From the NCBI RefSeq assembly GCF_040802235.1, contig NC_133166.1, positions 118,806,991 through 118,870,990 of the forward strand: a DNA stretch of 64,000 nucleotides, given 5' to 3'. The position numbers were made by a program, and so were the translations under genes. Of the stretch, positions 24,245-35,049 are shown one piece after another (the stretch's first letter is position 1; the number at the start of each line of letters is the position of its first letter). This stretch comes from Manis javanica (taxonomy: Eukaryota > Chordata > Mammalia > Pholidota > Manidae). The notes beneath the pieces are model-generated. The model saw only the letters and a list, made by a program, of their open reading frames with translations. It did no database searches and had not been told where the DNA came from.

Positions 24245-24410
24245 CACCATGATGGTAAAAGGCAATGAATGGCCTTTGGGTCAAATCTCAACTCATTTAA
24301 GCTGAATGCCCTTGGACATGAGTCAATTAACATCTGAGTCAATTTCCTTCTGCCTCATAAGATAGTTCTATGGATTAAACATACTCTGCCAGGCACTAGT
24401 CTACAAATTG
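24245..24410 (+). repeat. MIR SINE relic
   Basis: Diverged MIR: GCCCTTGGACATGAGTCAAT, TTCCTTCTGCCTCATAAGAT, CTGCCAGGCACTAGT. Confidence 0.6.
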
Positions 24411-26184
24411 CTGCCATGGTATAAAGCCAAAAAGCCAGATGTGTGTGTCCTACATGCTTCCTAAAGCAGGCAAGACCTCAGGTCCTAGAAATGGCCACTG
24501 CAGTTACTGACTTCTAGCCACAAGTGTGAGTTATCTGAGCAGGCCTCTGCCAGCTCACGTGACCTGGTCCTTTGCTTAGTACTTGCCACTGTCCCAGAAT
24601 GTTGGTCCTTAAAGTCTGTATGAGCTGTAAAATGGCTAGCCCTTGGCATTCCAGTGAAATTCTCTGTCCTGACCAAATTAACAGCCACTGACCATGTTAA
24701 CCCTAAATAACTAGTTGTGCTAATTTCAGTCCTCCACCACCTCGTTGTATGATGTTCTGCTCTGGTCTAACTGCAGGCTCAGAGGTGGCTCCAACAAGCA
24801 GCAGTAAGAATGAACATTTAGAGAGCCATCCACAGGAAACCAAATGCACTAAACTTCCAGATAGCCATAAAGTAAACAAGAGGACTTCCTGTTCTAATCT
24901 TACCATTTTCAACCATTCATTCTCATCCTCAAATGGTATGCTGAATGAATTTATTTGTACCAGACTGAGACCCCAAGACAAGATTTTTAGTTCCAACTGT
25001 TAGCAATCGGTTCTGTGATGCTTGGCTACCTTAATTCCTCATTTCTAAACCTGAAAAATGGGGGATTAGATTAAGTTGATCTCTAAAGTCCCTTTGAATT
25101 ATAAGTCACCTCTCAACTTCCAGCTGAGCCTTCTGTTCATTTATGTGTGTTGCTAAGAGGGTGACCTTACCCACTGACCCTCTAAATGAAAATAGGGAGG
25201 CCACGGAGAATGTGATCCTCTCTGGGTTGATGCCAGTGACTTCGAAGCAGGGCTAGAGAAAGCCATCAGTGTGAGAGGCAGCAGAGAATCAGGGTATTTG
25301 CAGACTTGTAATTAAAGTATCAGGGGGGCTCCTGTTGGATTTTTGTTACTGTTTATGGTTGATTAGACCTGATTAGATCTACTAGTTTTTGGTCAGACCC
25401 CAAAGGCAGCTAGGAAGCAAGGACACAGAAAGGGTAGGAAAAAAGACAAAGCACAAGTGTGTGGACAGGGGAGACCTTCGCAGAAAGAGAATGAGCCTGA
25501 CCACAGGAAACAGGCAAAGTGAAAGGTCAGCATGATGCTTCAAGGCCAGTCACTTTTTACACTGAGTGAGAGCAGATACCCTAGGATTCATCCAACAGCC
25601 GAAGAGCCACATAGCTCGAGGTTTCCGGAAGTGAACTCTGTCACGGCTCCTAGTGGCTGGAAAAAAAATCGGCCACTACCAAGCAAGGTGAGAGTTTGAA
25701 GATGGTTACCTGGAGAAGGGAATTATACATTCATCTAGGACAGCATCTCTCCACCTTTAAAAAAAGATATGTATTTCTTTTATGTTAACTAGAAATTTTA
25801 AAATGAAAGACCAAAAAATATTTTGCACGTTCAGAATATGCTTGTTCCAGTGACTCATGCCTCACCCTGGAAAGGCACTGACCATTCATCTGTAAGAGGT
25901 ATGAGAGACAAGATTCTGACTTTGGGGCAGAGGTGATGACTTAGGCAGTCTTTTGTAGAATGAAAGACCTGGAGAAGATAAAGAAGTTTGCAGTGCCTTT
26001 AGTGATTAATTCAGGCTGGAGCTCAGGGCAAAAAAAAACGGTGGGACACCTTCATCACTGCCTTTGTGCTCACACTGGATCACTAAGCACACCTGAGTAC
26101 AAACCCCTGGGGTAGTCTCTATCTTCTCTTAGAGTAGATGAAATTCTAGGGAAGGTGCCCTAAGGAAAAGGCTGCAGCCCCCAC

Positions 26185-26745
26185 AACAGAAAATACATAT
26201 TTATTATAAAATGTCTGTTTCATGAGGAGAGTAGAAAAATAACATGATGAATTACTAAGAAAGTTCTGAAGCTCAGTCTCTGAGGAATGAGACGAGAGGC
26301 TTTTGTGTCACTCTGGCAGCATGCCATCCTGAGGCGCTTGGTGCTCGTGCATGACAGGTGTGGCACAGCATGTACAGGGAGTGTGTGGCTCAGGTCCTGC
26401 TGGAAGCCCAAGGAGCCTGCATGGTCCACACAAGATGCTCTGGCCACGATGCTCAAAGAGGAGAACTTGCGGTCAGCAGGGAATTGGTTCTAGAAGGGCC
26501 AGGATGGGGACAGTCTTGCCCCTCCCTCTACTGGAGTATAGAAGAGTCTCTTAGGCTGCTGATCCTGGTTTAGAAGATGGTGCCCAATGGCCTTATGCTC
26601 GGTGTGTTGCCTAATGTCTGTGCTGAGGAAAAGCCGCAACCTTTCCCAGGACAGTTTGACCCACCATTTCTCACTGGTGTGGCTAAAAAACCCGAAGTAT
26701 GTGTGGTCTCAGCCCATGAGGGCTGCTGGCTGAAATTTTTGTACT
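26185..26745 (-). other. TMEM216: TMEM216 3'UTR
   Basis: About 560 nt of noncoding sequence after the stop. It ends just beyond the poly(A) signal at 26200-26205. Confidence 0.7.
26200..26205 (-). terminator. TMEM216 poly(A) signal
   Basis: The minus strand reads AATAAA within TATAATAAATATG. Confidence 0.75.
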
Positions 26746-26761
26746 TCAAATCCTGTCCATA
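26746..26761 (-). CDS. TMEM216: TMEM216 last coding exon (5 codons plus stop)
   Basis: On the minus strand CTGCCATCAG precedes T ATG GAC AGG ATT TGA. With AG from the previous exon this completes Ser-Met-Asp-Arg-Ile-stop. It matches the recalled human SMDTI end with one substitution. Confidence 0.92.
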
Positions 26762-29700
26762 CTGATGGCAGAAAGAAAGAAACAAAATGTTAAAAGACCA
26801 GTGAACAAGAGCAGCTGACCTAAACTGTTCTATATTCTCAGCATCCTGGCCCCAAAGAACAAGGAGAATACCTTCCCTAAGCAGGCAACTGTGCACCCCA
26901 AACAGAAAAGGCAGTCCCATAGACACCCTTTTCCTCTTTAAAACCTCTAGACCCCTCAGGCTACAGAAGATCAATGAATCCCTCCCTGGAATGGGATGGG
27001 AACCAACCCTCAGGTGACAGGAAATGTCCCTCAGTAGCAGTACCTGGAGAAAGCAGCCAGGGTGAGCACCTCAAGCAGCAACTCTGAGCCACAGAAGAAG
27101 AGCAAGATGCTGTTCATGATGGCTTCCAGGCGGAGCACGTAGGTCTGCAGCAGCAGGTAATAGGAGGCCATCATGGCCGATGGCAAGGTCAAGGCCACGC
27201 TAATACCAAGTGGCATCTTTCGTTGGCAGAGGTTTCCCTTTGTACCTGTCAGACACAGCCCATGGAGTCACCTCCAGGCAGCCTGCTTTCCCTGGCCTCA
27301 GGGAAGATGGGTGGGATCTGATGTTCTAGCAAGGCAGAGAAAAGTGATCCTAAAGTGGGATGTGCAGATTTACAAATGGGCTCCCTCGGTACTAAAAACT
27401 GGAGGCTTTGGAGGAGTTACAGGATTAAAGTCATTCACCCCAAAGGTCCTGCTTTCAACTGAGTTCACACTCAAGGTACAATGGAATCTTCATTTGGGGG
27501 GAAAAATTTTAATTATAAAAATAACAAATAATCATTGAAAACTTTTCAATTAATCATTATTGAAAATAATTTTAGAAAACACAGAAACTAATAGACCCCG
27601 TGACTCACCAGCTGGTCACAGCCATTATTACAAAACATTGCATATTGCTTCAGACTTTTTTATATGTGTAGACTCACATATTATTATTATAAAAATGGAA
27701 TCATACTCTAATACTGTTTTGTTTTCCCATTTAATATAAGTTAAGACATCTTTCCACATAAAACTACCTTATTCTTTTTTAATGACTATGAACAATTTCA
27801 TTGAATTAATACCAAAGTTTGTTTAGTTATGTATTGATAGATTTAAGGATGTTTCTAATTTTTGATGTTACAAAACATGGCAAGAAACATTCTCATATAG
27901 ACATCTGTATATCTGTGGAAGTGTTTGTTTTTTTCAACAGTTTTAGAAGTGATATTATTAGATCTAAAAATATGAATTTTATATGGTAAAACAATGAGCA
28001 AAAAAGGTTGTACTAATTTATATTCCCAGAGTAGGAATATAAATACCTACAAGAGAGTGGGACTACAGGGACCTGTTCCTTTCACCCATTCTAATACTGG
28101 GTATTTAGAAACATTTTTAATCTGATGGGTAAAAATGTTACTTTGTTTCAATTTGATTTCTATTAGTGAGTTTGGGCATAGTCACATTCTATTGGTCCTC
28201 TGAAATTCTTAAATTGAATTGCCTATTAGTGTCCCTTACCAACTTTTAGAATTAGGCTCTCTCTCCCTGAGTGATTTATGTGAGTTTTAATTATCTTTTG
28301 TTATATGTGTTGCGAGTTTTTTTTTATCTTTTCAGTTTGTGTTTTAACACTGTTTTCAGGGATGTGACAGTCTAATAGGGATTTTCTCAGTATTTCTGGG
28401 GATATAAAACCTATCCTAAAGAAACCCATTATTCAGAGAAGTGGAAGTGATCTTACACTGATCTGTGCAGGCATATCCTGTCCTGGTCAGAGTTACAACT
28501 GACTCTATTGCCGGTGCAAACCAGTGAGAGGAATTAGGCACTCTTATAGTAGTTAGGCAATTGGAAGGAATTATCTAATATTTCATGCCAGTGCCCATCC
28601 CTGGACCTACAGAGCAATAAACAGGTAAATCCTGACCCATTAGGAAGTAGCTTGAAACTTCAGAGAGGGAGTAATGAGATATACCACCAGATCCAATATC
28701 TTACTGTGAGTCTAGGTTGTGTATTTTTTCTTGTTAATCATGTTACAGATACCAGTTGTCTCCTAAGGAATGGAAATATTCTCTGGATAATACTCACCAA
28801 AAAATAGTCGAATTACTTCAATTCCAAGATAGAGGAAGAGCATCACCACATCCAGTACTAGATTGGCTGTTGGATATGGTAGCAGGAAACCTGCCAATAC
28901 AAAAGGCAGAGTTTGCAAACAACACATAACAGCACCCACAAGAACTCCCACACAGTTGGGAATAATGAGGACAGGAGTCTTATCAGCTTTCCATGAGCTA
29001 CTTAGTGAGATGTGGGCAGGATCTGTTAACCTGCTTCAGGATATGTTAACTCATAGTGTGACTATGTCTCTTACAGACAGGCTCATTATTACAGGGTTTA
29101 CTCCTGACGCTGAATTCTGTGGGAACTCCACTCTCCAAAACGATCAAATGGGTACACAGGCCGCTGTGTTGAGTTTGAGGGTCACCAATGGATTTAAAGT
29201 GGAGTTTGACAAAGAGTGGCGAAAGGGTCAATCAGAATGGAGAAGCCCACATTTCCCAAATTCAAATTCTTGCTGAGGGGCTTCCTACTGAATCATTCTC
29301 AAGGAAGCCATCTGATGAAGAGGAGCTGCAGGAAAGAATGAAATATAAGAAGGCCCTTTGTTAGGAGTTGGCTCCAGGCTCAAGTGGGGAAGGGATGTTG
29401 GGGCAAGGGTAGTCAAGCCCCAGGCCTTACCTTTATACAGAAATATGAAGAGTTCCAGCAGGAAATAGGTAGCATAATACCACCCATTCAGAAAGAACAG
29501 GATTTCCAGGGGGGTGGAGGACAACCGTTTACCTAAAAAGAGGAGCATAGAGAAGAGGGTTGGGCGGGCGGGTAGCTCAATCTCTGTTCTTTGAATAGTT
29601 CTGAGTCTAACTTGGAGAAAACATAAGGTCGCAGCTAGGGAGAAGGGTCACTTGGGGACTTTTGACTGCTGATAGCGAGGTGTGCGTGGGTGCGTTTAAG

Positions 29701-30123
29701 GTGTGGAGGGGGCTTCCTTTAATCCCCTTCATTCCCCTCAATCACCATCAAGCTACACTCCGTTGGCTTCAGAGGTAAAAGTTAAGGCCCCTCGATCTAA
29801 CGCCGTCACTATTTGGTAAGGGACCTAGGGCACAGAGACCAGCAACAGCCTGTTCCGGGTCAAACAGCAAATTCGTCATTGAGCCCACCTAGACTAGGCC
29901 CAGCCAGGGATTTGGGGGGTTTTGAGACCCGCACTTCAAGACCTTCAGATATTCAGGCTGGGTGAGGCTGCAAAGCCCGGCTTCGGACAAGTAAGCAGCA
30001 ATGTCCCTAACATCCGAGAAAGGCCAGTTTAGGTCGAGCTTTAGGAGAGAAGTGGGGGAGGAGGGCTGAAGGGTAAAGGACCAGCAACTCACACACCTCC
30101 GGAACCTCACCTCGCGTCGCCAT
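26746..30123 (-). CDS. TMEM216: TMEM216, tetraspan transition-zone protein
   Basis: Five coding exons on the minus strand (30123-30111, 29532-29431, 28890-28798, 27245-27044, 26761-26746) join to 426 nt, giving 141 aa. The protein has four hydrophobic segments (about residues 12-35, 45-70, 80-105 and 112-136) and ends SMDRI. It belongs to the TMEM17/TMEM216 family of the MKS/B9 module at the ciliary transition zone, where it limits diffusion of membrane proteins. Human mutations cause Joubert syndrome 2 and Meckel syndrome 2. All junctions are GT-AG and in phase. It ends tail-to-tail with CPSF7, and TMEM138 lies 11 kb upstream on the same strand. Confidence 0.96.
27044..27245 (-). CDS. TMEM216: TMEM216 coding exon 4
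   Basis: Acceptor GACAG; encodes TKGNLCQRKMPLGISVALT, then two hydrophobic helices containing MMASYYLLLQTYVLRLEAIM and the FFCGSELLLEVL segment. The donor TCCAG|GTACTG is a weak GTACTG form. Confidence 0.94.
27490..28330. repeat. Old LINE-like relic
   Basis: An AT-rich segment within a TMEM216 intron with phrases such as AAAAAGGTTGTACTAATTTA and TACTGGGTATTTAGAAAC, known from mammalian LINE relics. It is related to the fragment at 15930-16165. Subfamily unresolved. Confidence 0.5.
28798..28890 (-). CDS. TMEM216: TMEM216 coding exon 3
   Basis: Acceptor TTGGCAG, 93 nt, donor TTTG|GTGAGT. It encodes FLLPYPTANLVLDVVMLFLY followed by LGIEVIRLFF, the second transmembrane segment. Confidence 0.95.
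29431..29532 (-). CDS. TMEM216: TMEM216 coding exon 2
   Basis: Acceptor CTTTTTAG, 102 nt, donor AAAG|GTAAGG. It encodes KRLSSTPLEILFFLNGWYYA, then TYFLLELFIFLYK, the first transmembrane segment. Confidence 0.95.
30111..30123 (-). CDS. TMEM216: TMEM216 coding exon 1 (start codon, 13 nt)
   Basis: ATG GCG ACG CGA G then GTGAGG; M-A-T-R and a split Gly, as in the recalled human MAPRG. The start lies in GAAGATGGCGAC (30127-30116), close to the TISU/YY1 consensus. An upstream ATG at 30136 is out of frame. Confidence 0.9.
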
Positions 30124-30128
30124 CTTCA

Positions 30129-30142
30129 GTCCCCATGGAAAC
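30129..30142. promoter_or_regulatory. Candidate RFX X-box at the TMEM216 start
   Basis: GTCCCCATGGAAAC matches the degenerate X-box RYYNYY-AT-RRNRAC at all positions, in both orientations. It lies 6 nt upstream of the TMEM216 ATG. RFX factors drive ciliary genes through such sites close to the transcription start. Binding is inferred. Confidence 0.55.
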
Positions 30143-31676
30143 TGCGTACGCGGCTATAGCCGCTCCCGGAGCAGCGAGGCGCCGCCGGAAGCGGGGGGAT
30201 GGAGCGGCCCGGACTTCTGGCCTCTCTGCCCGCCCTCCTCACTCTATGGCTTCGCCGACCAGGTTTGTCTTGGTGCCGTCCGCGTGCACCGGAAGTGCAG
30301 GTTCCAAACTGCCTTTAGGTTCTCGGTTCACTAATCCTACGCGAGAGCAGTGGCTGGTCACGGAGCCGTGTTCCGCAGGGCCGAGGGGCAGGGGCAACTC
30401 TCGGGCTCCCCTACCCCCAGATTGTTATCCTTATGCCGAAATGGCCAGTTTTGGCAATGTGACCACCAGTTTGGCCAGTAGGCCCTAGCCCCACGATTCT
30501 CTTTGAAAATGAGAAATGGTGTGTGCGACAGTGCTGTGCAAATGCGGAGTGGAGTTTAAACATCGGTCTTCTCTGCGACCGATTTGTGTACTAGATAGTT
30601 CGAAGACACCAAAGTGAATCAACTACAGACTTCTTTCAAGGAGCACGAATAGGATGCGAAAGTGAAATGTGATCACGTGATCCGTAATATGTAGGGGGAG
30701 TCGAAAGCACAAAGTACTCCCGGGAGCTGAGAGGTTGGTTTCCAAGAAGTGACAAGTTTCCAGGATTTGAAGGCCTGAAGATTTGGAGCAGTAAAAGTGT
30801 GTTATTTCCCGCAGGGAGGTGGAAAGAAAAAGGGGGTTGGGTGGAGTCATTCTGACTTGGCTGTTAACCCATAGTCAAGGTAGGGAAGGAAACAGGTAAT
30901 TTGAGTAGAGGAACTGTTAAGGACAGCGCTGTTCTAACTAGTTGGGGTGGGGATGGGTCCGTAGTTATTTCTCCTAGGCATAAAAAGAAGGAGCATGCCC
31001 TGAATTCCCTAAACCTGGAGAGAGTAATGTGAATGGAGAAGTCTTCCCAAAGGAAGCTTCCACAGTCCGAGAAGCTAGTGGGTAAATAAATCTCCCACCT
31101 CATTTACCATCTCTTTTCTCTGGTCTCTACTCTCTGCTTGTGCCTCCTATGGCAGAATTTAATCGCAAGCTGGAGGGGTTTTGTTTTTGTCTTTGTTTTT
31201 GTAGCCTCAGTAGATAGTTCATCTTGAAAAGGCTGTGAAACACTTAGTTGTACTCATCTGGGGGTGTGGTCTTAGGGTTTGCAATCCAGGAACATAGATT
31301 TGGGAGGAAACCCAAATCAAAGAGGGGAAAGGGCTTAGGGTTTTTAAAGGCAAAAAGAGGAACTCTAAGGAGATTTACATGTTTTGAAAGAATTACTACT
31401 GACTAAAGTTACTGTAACCTGTGTTTACCTATACATAATTTGTTGCTAAAGCTATTCACTAGGCAAAAATAAGTCCATCTTGTTGCAGGCAGATGTTTTC
31501 CAGGATGTTTACAGTTTGACAATACAAAGTTGAACTTCTAAGAACAGTTTGTTTCAGAGAAGAGGACGTGCATACACCCTATTTCCTTAATGGCCCCTAA
31601 CTCTAGTTTACTCTCATTGTCAATCTTGACTCCACTTGGTCTGTATTTACAAGGGCAGGGCACAGAGCAAGGCAAG

Positions 31677-32075
31677 TGTCTTGCCAATTGGTTTCAGACC
31701 CAGGAAAGCTCACTATAGATTCAATGTGACCAAAGAAATGACAGTAGAACATACCTAACTTTATTTCCACCGTGGCAGGTCAATCACTAGAATCTTGTCC
31801 ACCCAGAGCGAGTCTGCATGCAGAAAGCCGGTCTCTGCCTCTGGGCCTCTAACTGCACAGCCATCCTCTGGGCCTCTGTCCTTGGTGCTGCCACCACTCC
31901 AGCCGCTGCTCTGCTCTCCTGCAGCCTTGCAGCCATGCCACCGGGTCACCCAGAGCATGGGCAGGGCTCCTTATATAGAGAGAGTCAATAGCGCATTGCC
32001 CACACATGTGTAGTGAGCTAGCCAAACAGGGCCAAGTGAGAATCCTGGCCACAGGAACCTTCACTTTATCCATAG
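31677..32075 (-). mobile_element. Solo LTR of a class I-like endogenous retrovirus (copy A), antisense
   Basis: Read on the minus strand it has a TATA box (TATATAAGG near 31972), then an AAATAAAG poly(A) signal near 31764, and ends GGCAAGACA. It shares about 60 bp of clear similarity with the LTR at 33918-34213, starting at TGTCTTGCCAAT on plus. No internal viral genes are attached. Family not identified; the 5' limit is approximate. Confidence 0.6.
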
Positions 32076-32212
32076 CAGGAAAGGGTGGAAAGGGGTCTGA
32101 GTCCAGCACCACTACCTCCACCACTTGCTACGTAAGAGACATTAGGCAGGTTTCTGCTCTGAGCCTCAGATGTCCATCTCTAAAAGGAAGGCAGACCAGA
32201 TGCTTGTTTTGT

Positions 32213-32385
32213 AAATAAAGGTTTTGGGGGAGCACAGTGACACCCACTCATTTACATATTGTGTACAGCTATTTTCATGCCACAACGGCTAAATTGAGTA
32301 GTTGCAACAGAGACTATATGTATGGCCTGTAGCCTTAAATACTTACTTACCATCTGGCCCTTAAGAAAAACTTTGTTGACCTGCC
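32213..32385 (+). mobile_element. Nonautonomous hAT-type MER element, copy 1
   Basis: A degenerate copy of the common MER DNA element containing GAGTAGTTGCAACAGAGAC and ending ATCTGGCCCTTAAG...TTTGTTGACCTGCC. Three further copies occur in the window (38725-40215, 47604-47982, 50413-50640). The exact family name was not resolved. Confidence 0.65.
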
Positions 32386-32824
32386 ACAGAGGACAGCCAG
32401 AAGTAAACTTGCCATACCTCCACAGATGCCAAAAGTAGACAATAAGACTGAATTACTCAGCATAGCAAACAGCAGGAACATTAGCATGGCAGCCTGGTTA
32501 CCCTGTACCCAAGCCCTCTGAGTGACACAATGAGCACAGTTGGTGGTGCACATGTTGAGTTATGCCACATCTAAGGAGCCCAGGGGCAAGGGCTCGGTAC
32601 CTTTCTTGCAAGCAACAAATAAGCCAGAACCCCTCCTTCAGGGGAGGGAGAAATTACACTGTAGTCACACTGTGGTCACCTTGGCTTACTTAATTGCCTG
32701 TATGCTCAGCATCTGGGGACAGGCCTTTCAGTGTGGCATGCTCAGTAAGAACATGCAGGGGAGCTAGGGCTCAAGACACAAGGCCTCTCCCGATGTCCAG
32801 TGACCTTGATAAATCAATTACTTC

Positions 32825-33028
32825 TAATAGGATTTTGTGATTCTTTTGGATTTTAATGTACATAATATCCCATTGTCAGAAAATGAAGATGGTTTTACTT
32901 CCTCCTTTTCAATTCCTATACCTTCAATTTATTTTTCTTGCCTTATTGCACTGGTTAGGACGTCTAGTATAATGTTGAAAAGAAGTGGTGATAATGAATA
33001 TTCTTGGCATGTTCCTAATGTTGTGTAG
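32825..33028 (-). mobile_element. L1 ORF2 segment, inverted part
   Basis: Matches the reverse complement of L1 ORF2 (CTTGCCTTATTGCACTGG, AATGTTGAAAAGAAGTGGTG). It directly precedes a sense L1 3' segment, suggesting a twin-priming inversion. Confidence 0.7.
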
Positions 33029-33049
33029 AAGTGTTTATTATTTAAAGTG

Positions 33050-33917
33050 TTAGGGAAATTCAATAGCCACATGCAAAAGAATGAAACTGGACCACTATCT
33101 TACACCATACACAAAAATTAACACAAAATGGATTAAATGTAAGACCAGAAACCATAAAGCTCCTAGAAGAAAACACAGGTGGTAAGCTCCTTGCTTACCT
33201 TGTTAGTAATCACCTTGTTAGTGATTTTTTCTGGATGACTCCAAAGGCAATGGTAACAAAAGCAAGAATAAACAAGTGGGACCATATCAAACTAAAAATC
33301 TTCCACATAGCAAAGGACACCATCAACAAAATAAAAAGACAATATCCTGGATGGGAGAAGATATTTTCAAATCATATGTACTATAAAAGGTTAATATCCA
33401 AAATACATAAAGAACTCATACAGCTCAATAACCCCACAAAAAAAATCCAATTAAAACATGGGCAGAGGATATAAGTAGACATTTTTCCAAAGAAGACATA
33501 CAGATACCCAACAGGCACATGAAAAGATCAACATCCCTAATCATCAGGGAAATGCAAACCAAAACCACAATAAGCTATTACTTCATACCTGTCAGGATGG
33601 CTATTATCAAAAGGACAGGAAATAACAAGTGTTGGTGAGGATGTGGAGAAAAGGGAGCCCTCATGTACTGTTCATGAGAGTGTAAATTGGTGCAGCGACT
33701 ATGGAAAACAGTATGGAGTTTCCTCAAAAAAATTAAAAATAGAAATACCATATGATCCATCAATCCACTTCTGGGTATTTATCCAAAGAAAATGAAAACA
33801 CTAATTTGGAAAGATATATGTGGCCCTATGTTCATTGCAGCATTACTTATAATAGGTAAGATATGAAGACAACCTAAGTATCTATTAATGGTTGAATGGA
33901 GAAAGATGATGTGGTAC
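33050..33917 (+). mobile_element. L1 ORF2 3' segment
   Basis: Sense L1 sequence (AAACTGGACCACTATCTTAC, ATCAGGGAAATGCAAACCAA, GATGTGGTAC). It has several frame breaks and is interrupted by an LTR at 33918 at the L1 motif GATGTGGTAC. Confidence 0.8.
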
Positions 33918-34213
33918 TGTCTTGCCAATGGGTTTCAGCCCCAAGCAGGTTCGCTATGGATTCAATGTGACCAAAGAAAATGACAGCAAATGTTCTTTGG
34001 GGTGAAAGGTTTATTACACAGCTTGTTCTCCTGGCAGTAGATCGAGCACTAGCATCTCTGCCTCTGCTGAGAGTACTGGGCCGAGCTCTCTCTATAGTGC
34101 AATAATAGCTTATTGCCTAAAGGTGTGGAAGCGGTAGCCTAGCAACAAACCAGTTACATCATCAGGTGTTTACGTTCAGGGAGGATCCTGATAGGAACCT
34201 CAACTTCCCCACA
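33918..34213 (-). mobile_element. Solo LTR, same family as 31677-32075 (copy B), antisense
   Basis: Plus strand TGTCTTGCCAATGGG to CTTCCCCACA; the minus strand therefore begins TGTGGGG and ends GGCAAGACA, with GTAATAAACC as the poly(A) signal. It is inserted in the L1 after GTGGTAC and followed by GGTGTAC, a possible diverged target duplication. Confidence 0.65.
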
Positions 34214-34216
34214 GGT

Positions 34217-34218
<2 letters not shown>

Positions 34219-34272
<54 letters not shown>
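34219..34272. repeat. (AC)27 microsatellite
   Basis: 54 bp of pure AC dinucleotide. It probably grew from the TATATACACA tract of the interrupted L1. Confidence 0.98.
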
Positions 34273-34274
<2 letters not shown>

Positions 34275-34275
<1 letters not shown>

Positions 34276-34735
34276 TGTACTGGCTGGAGTGATTGATCAT
34301 GATCCGTAAGGGGAAATTGGGTTGCTACTACTACACAATAGAGGCAAGGACTATGTCTGGAGCCCAGAGGATTCTCTGGGGCATCTCTTAGTACATCTGT
34401 ACCCCTCAAAAAACAGAATAATCAGGGACTCAGATCCTTCAGGAATGAGGGTTTGGGTTATTCTACCAGGTAAAGAACCCAGAGCATCAGAGGCTCTAGC
34501 TGAGAGCAAGAAATATGGAATGAGTAGTTGAAGCAAGAAGCCATGGATATCAACTACGACCCTGTGGCCAATTACAAAAATGGCCAATTCATTAATGAGA
34601 ACTGTAATAGCTTTGTGTGTTTCTTTGCTTCTTGTATGCATATGTTTATTTGTATATACTGACCATTTTCCCTTTTTACATAGCTCCATTTTTATTTTAT
34701 GTACAAATTGTTGCAGGTCAACTTTACAGTTTACT
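34275..34735 (+). mobile_element. ERV-L-like internal relic
   Basis: Contains phrases reminiscent of ERV-L/MaLR internal regions (ATTCTCTGGGGCATCTCTTA, TCCTTCAGGAATGAGG). Frames are broken and it codes for nothing intact. Assignment from memory only. Confidence 0.35.
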
Positions 34736-35049
34736 CTTTAGTGGGACCTTGACTAGATTTGTGGAGTAATTAATATAGCCAGCTTTGGATACAGTGACTG
34801 TTTGGACTGTGTGTCTGCTCATTTTGGGTAAGGGTGAGAACACCACTTTTCAGATGGGTAGATAGATCTTGTTAGTAGGAATGTTAACTAAAATAGGAAG
34901 TTCAAATATGTATGAAAGGGTACAATAGCACGTGAGTAGCCAAATATATGGACTCTGTTAGTTATCTATTTTTTTGCCTCTTAGCTCCACAGTCACCCTT
35001 CAGTACCTGTTCTGGGATAATAGACTGGACTTTAAGCATCTTCCTCTTA

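Larger units (their letters stand above)
23296..26190. other. Tail-to-tail intergenic region, CPSF7/TMEM216
   Basis: Contains MIR relics at 23600-23790 and 24245-24410, and a possible MER5A-like hAT fragment at 24060-24205. No gene was recognised. Confidence 0.7.
30090..30320. promoter_or_regulatory. TMEM216 CpG-rich promoter
   Basis: A short GC/CpG-rich block around the first exon with ETS-type CCGGAAG motifs (CGCCGGAAGC near 30183, CACCGGAAGTG near 30289) and the X-box. Confidence 0.65.

Noticed and set aside
26570-26974. 134-aa minus-strand ORF over the TMEM216 last exon
   Set aside because: Wrong frame for SMDRI-stop. It is intron and 3'UTR read-through.
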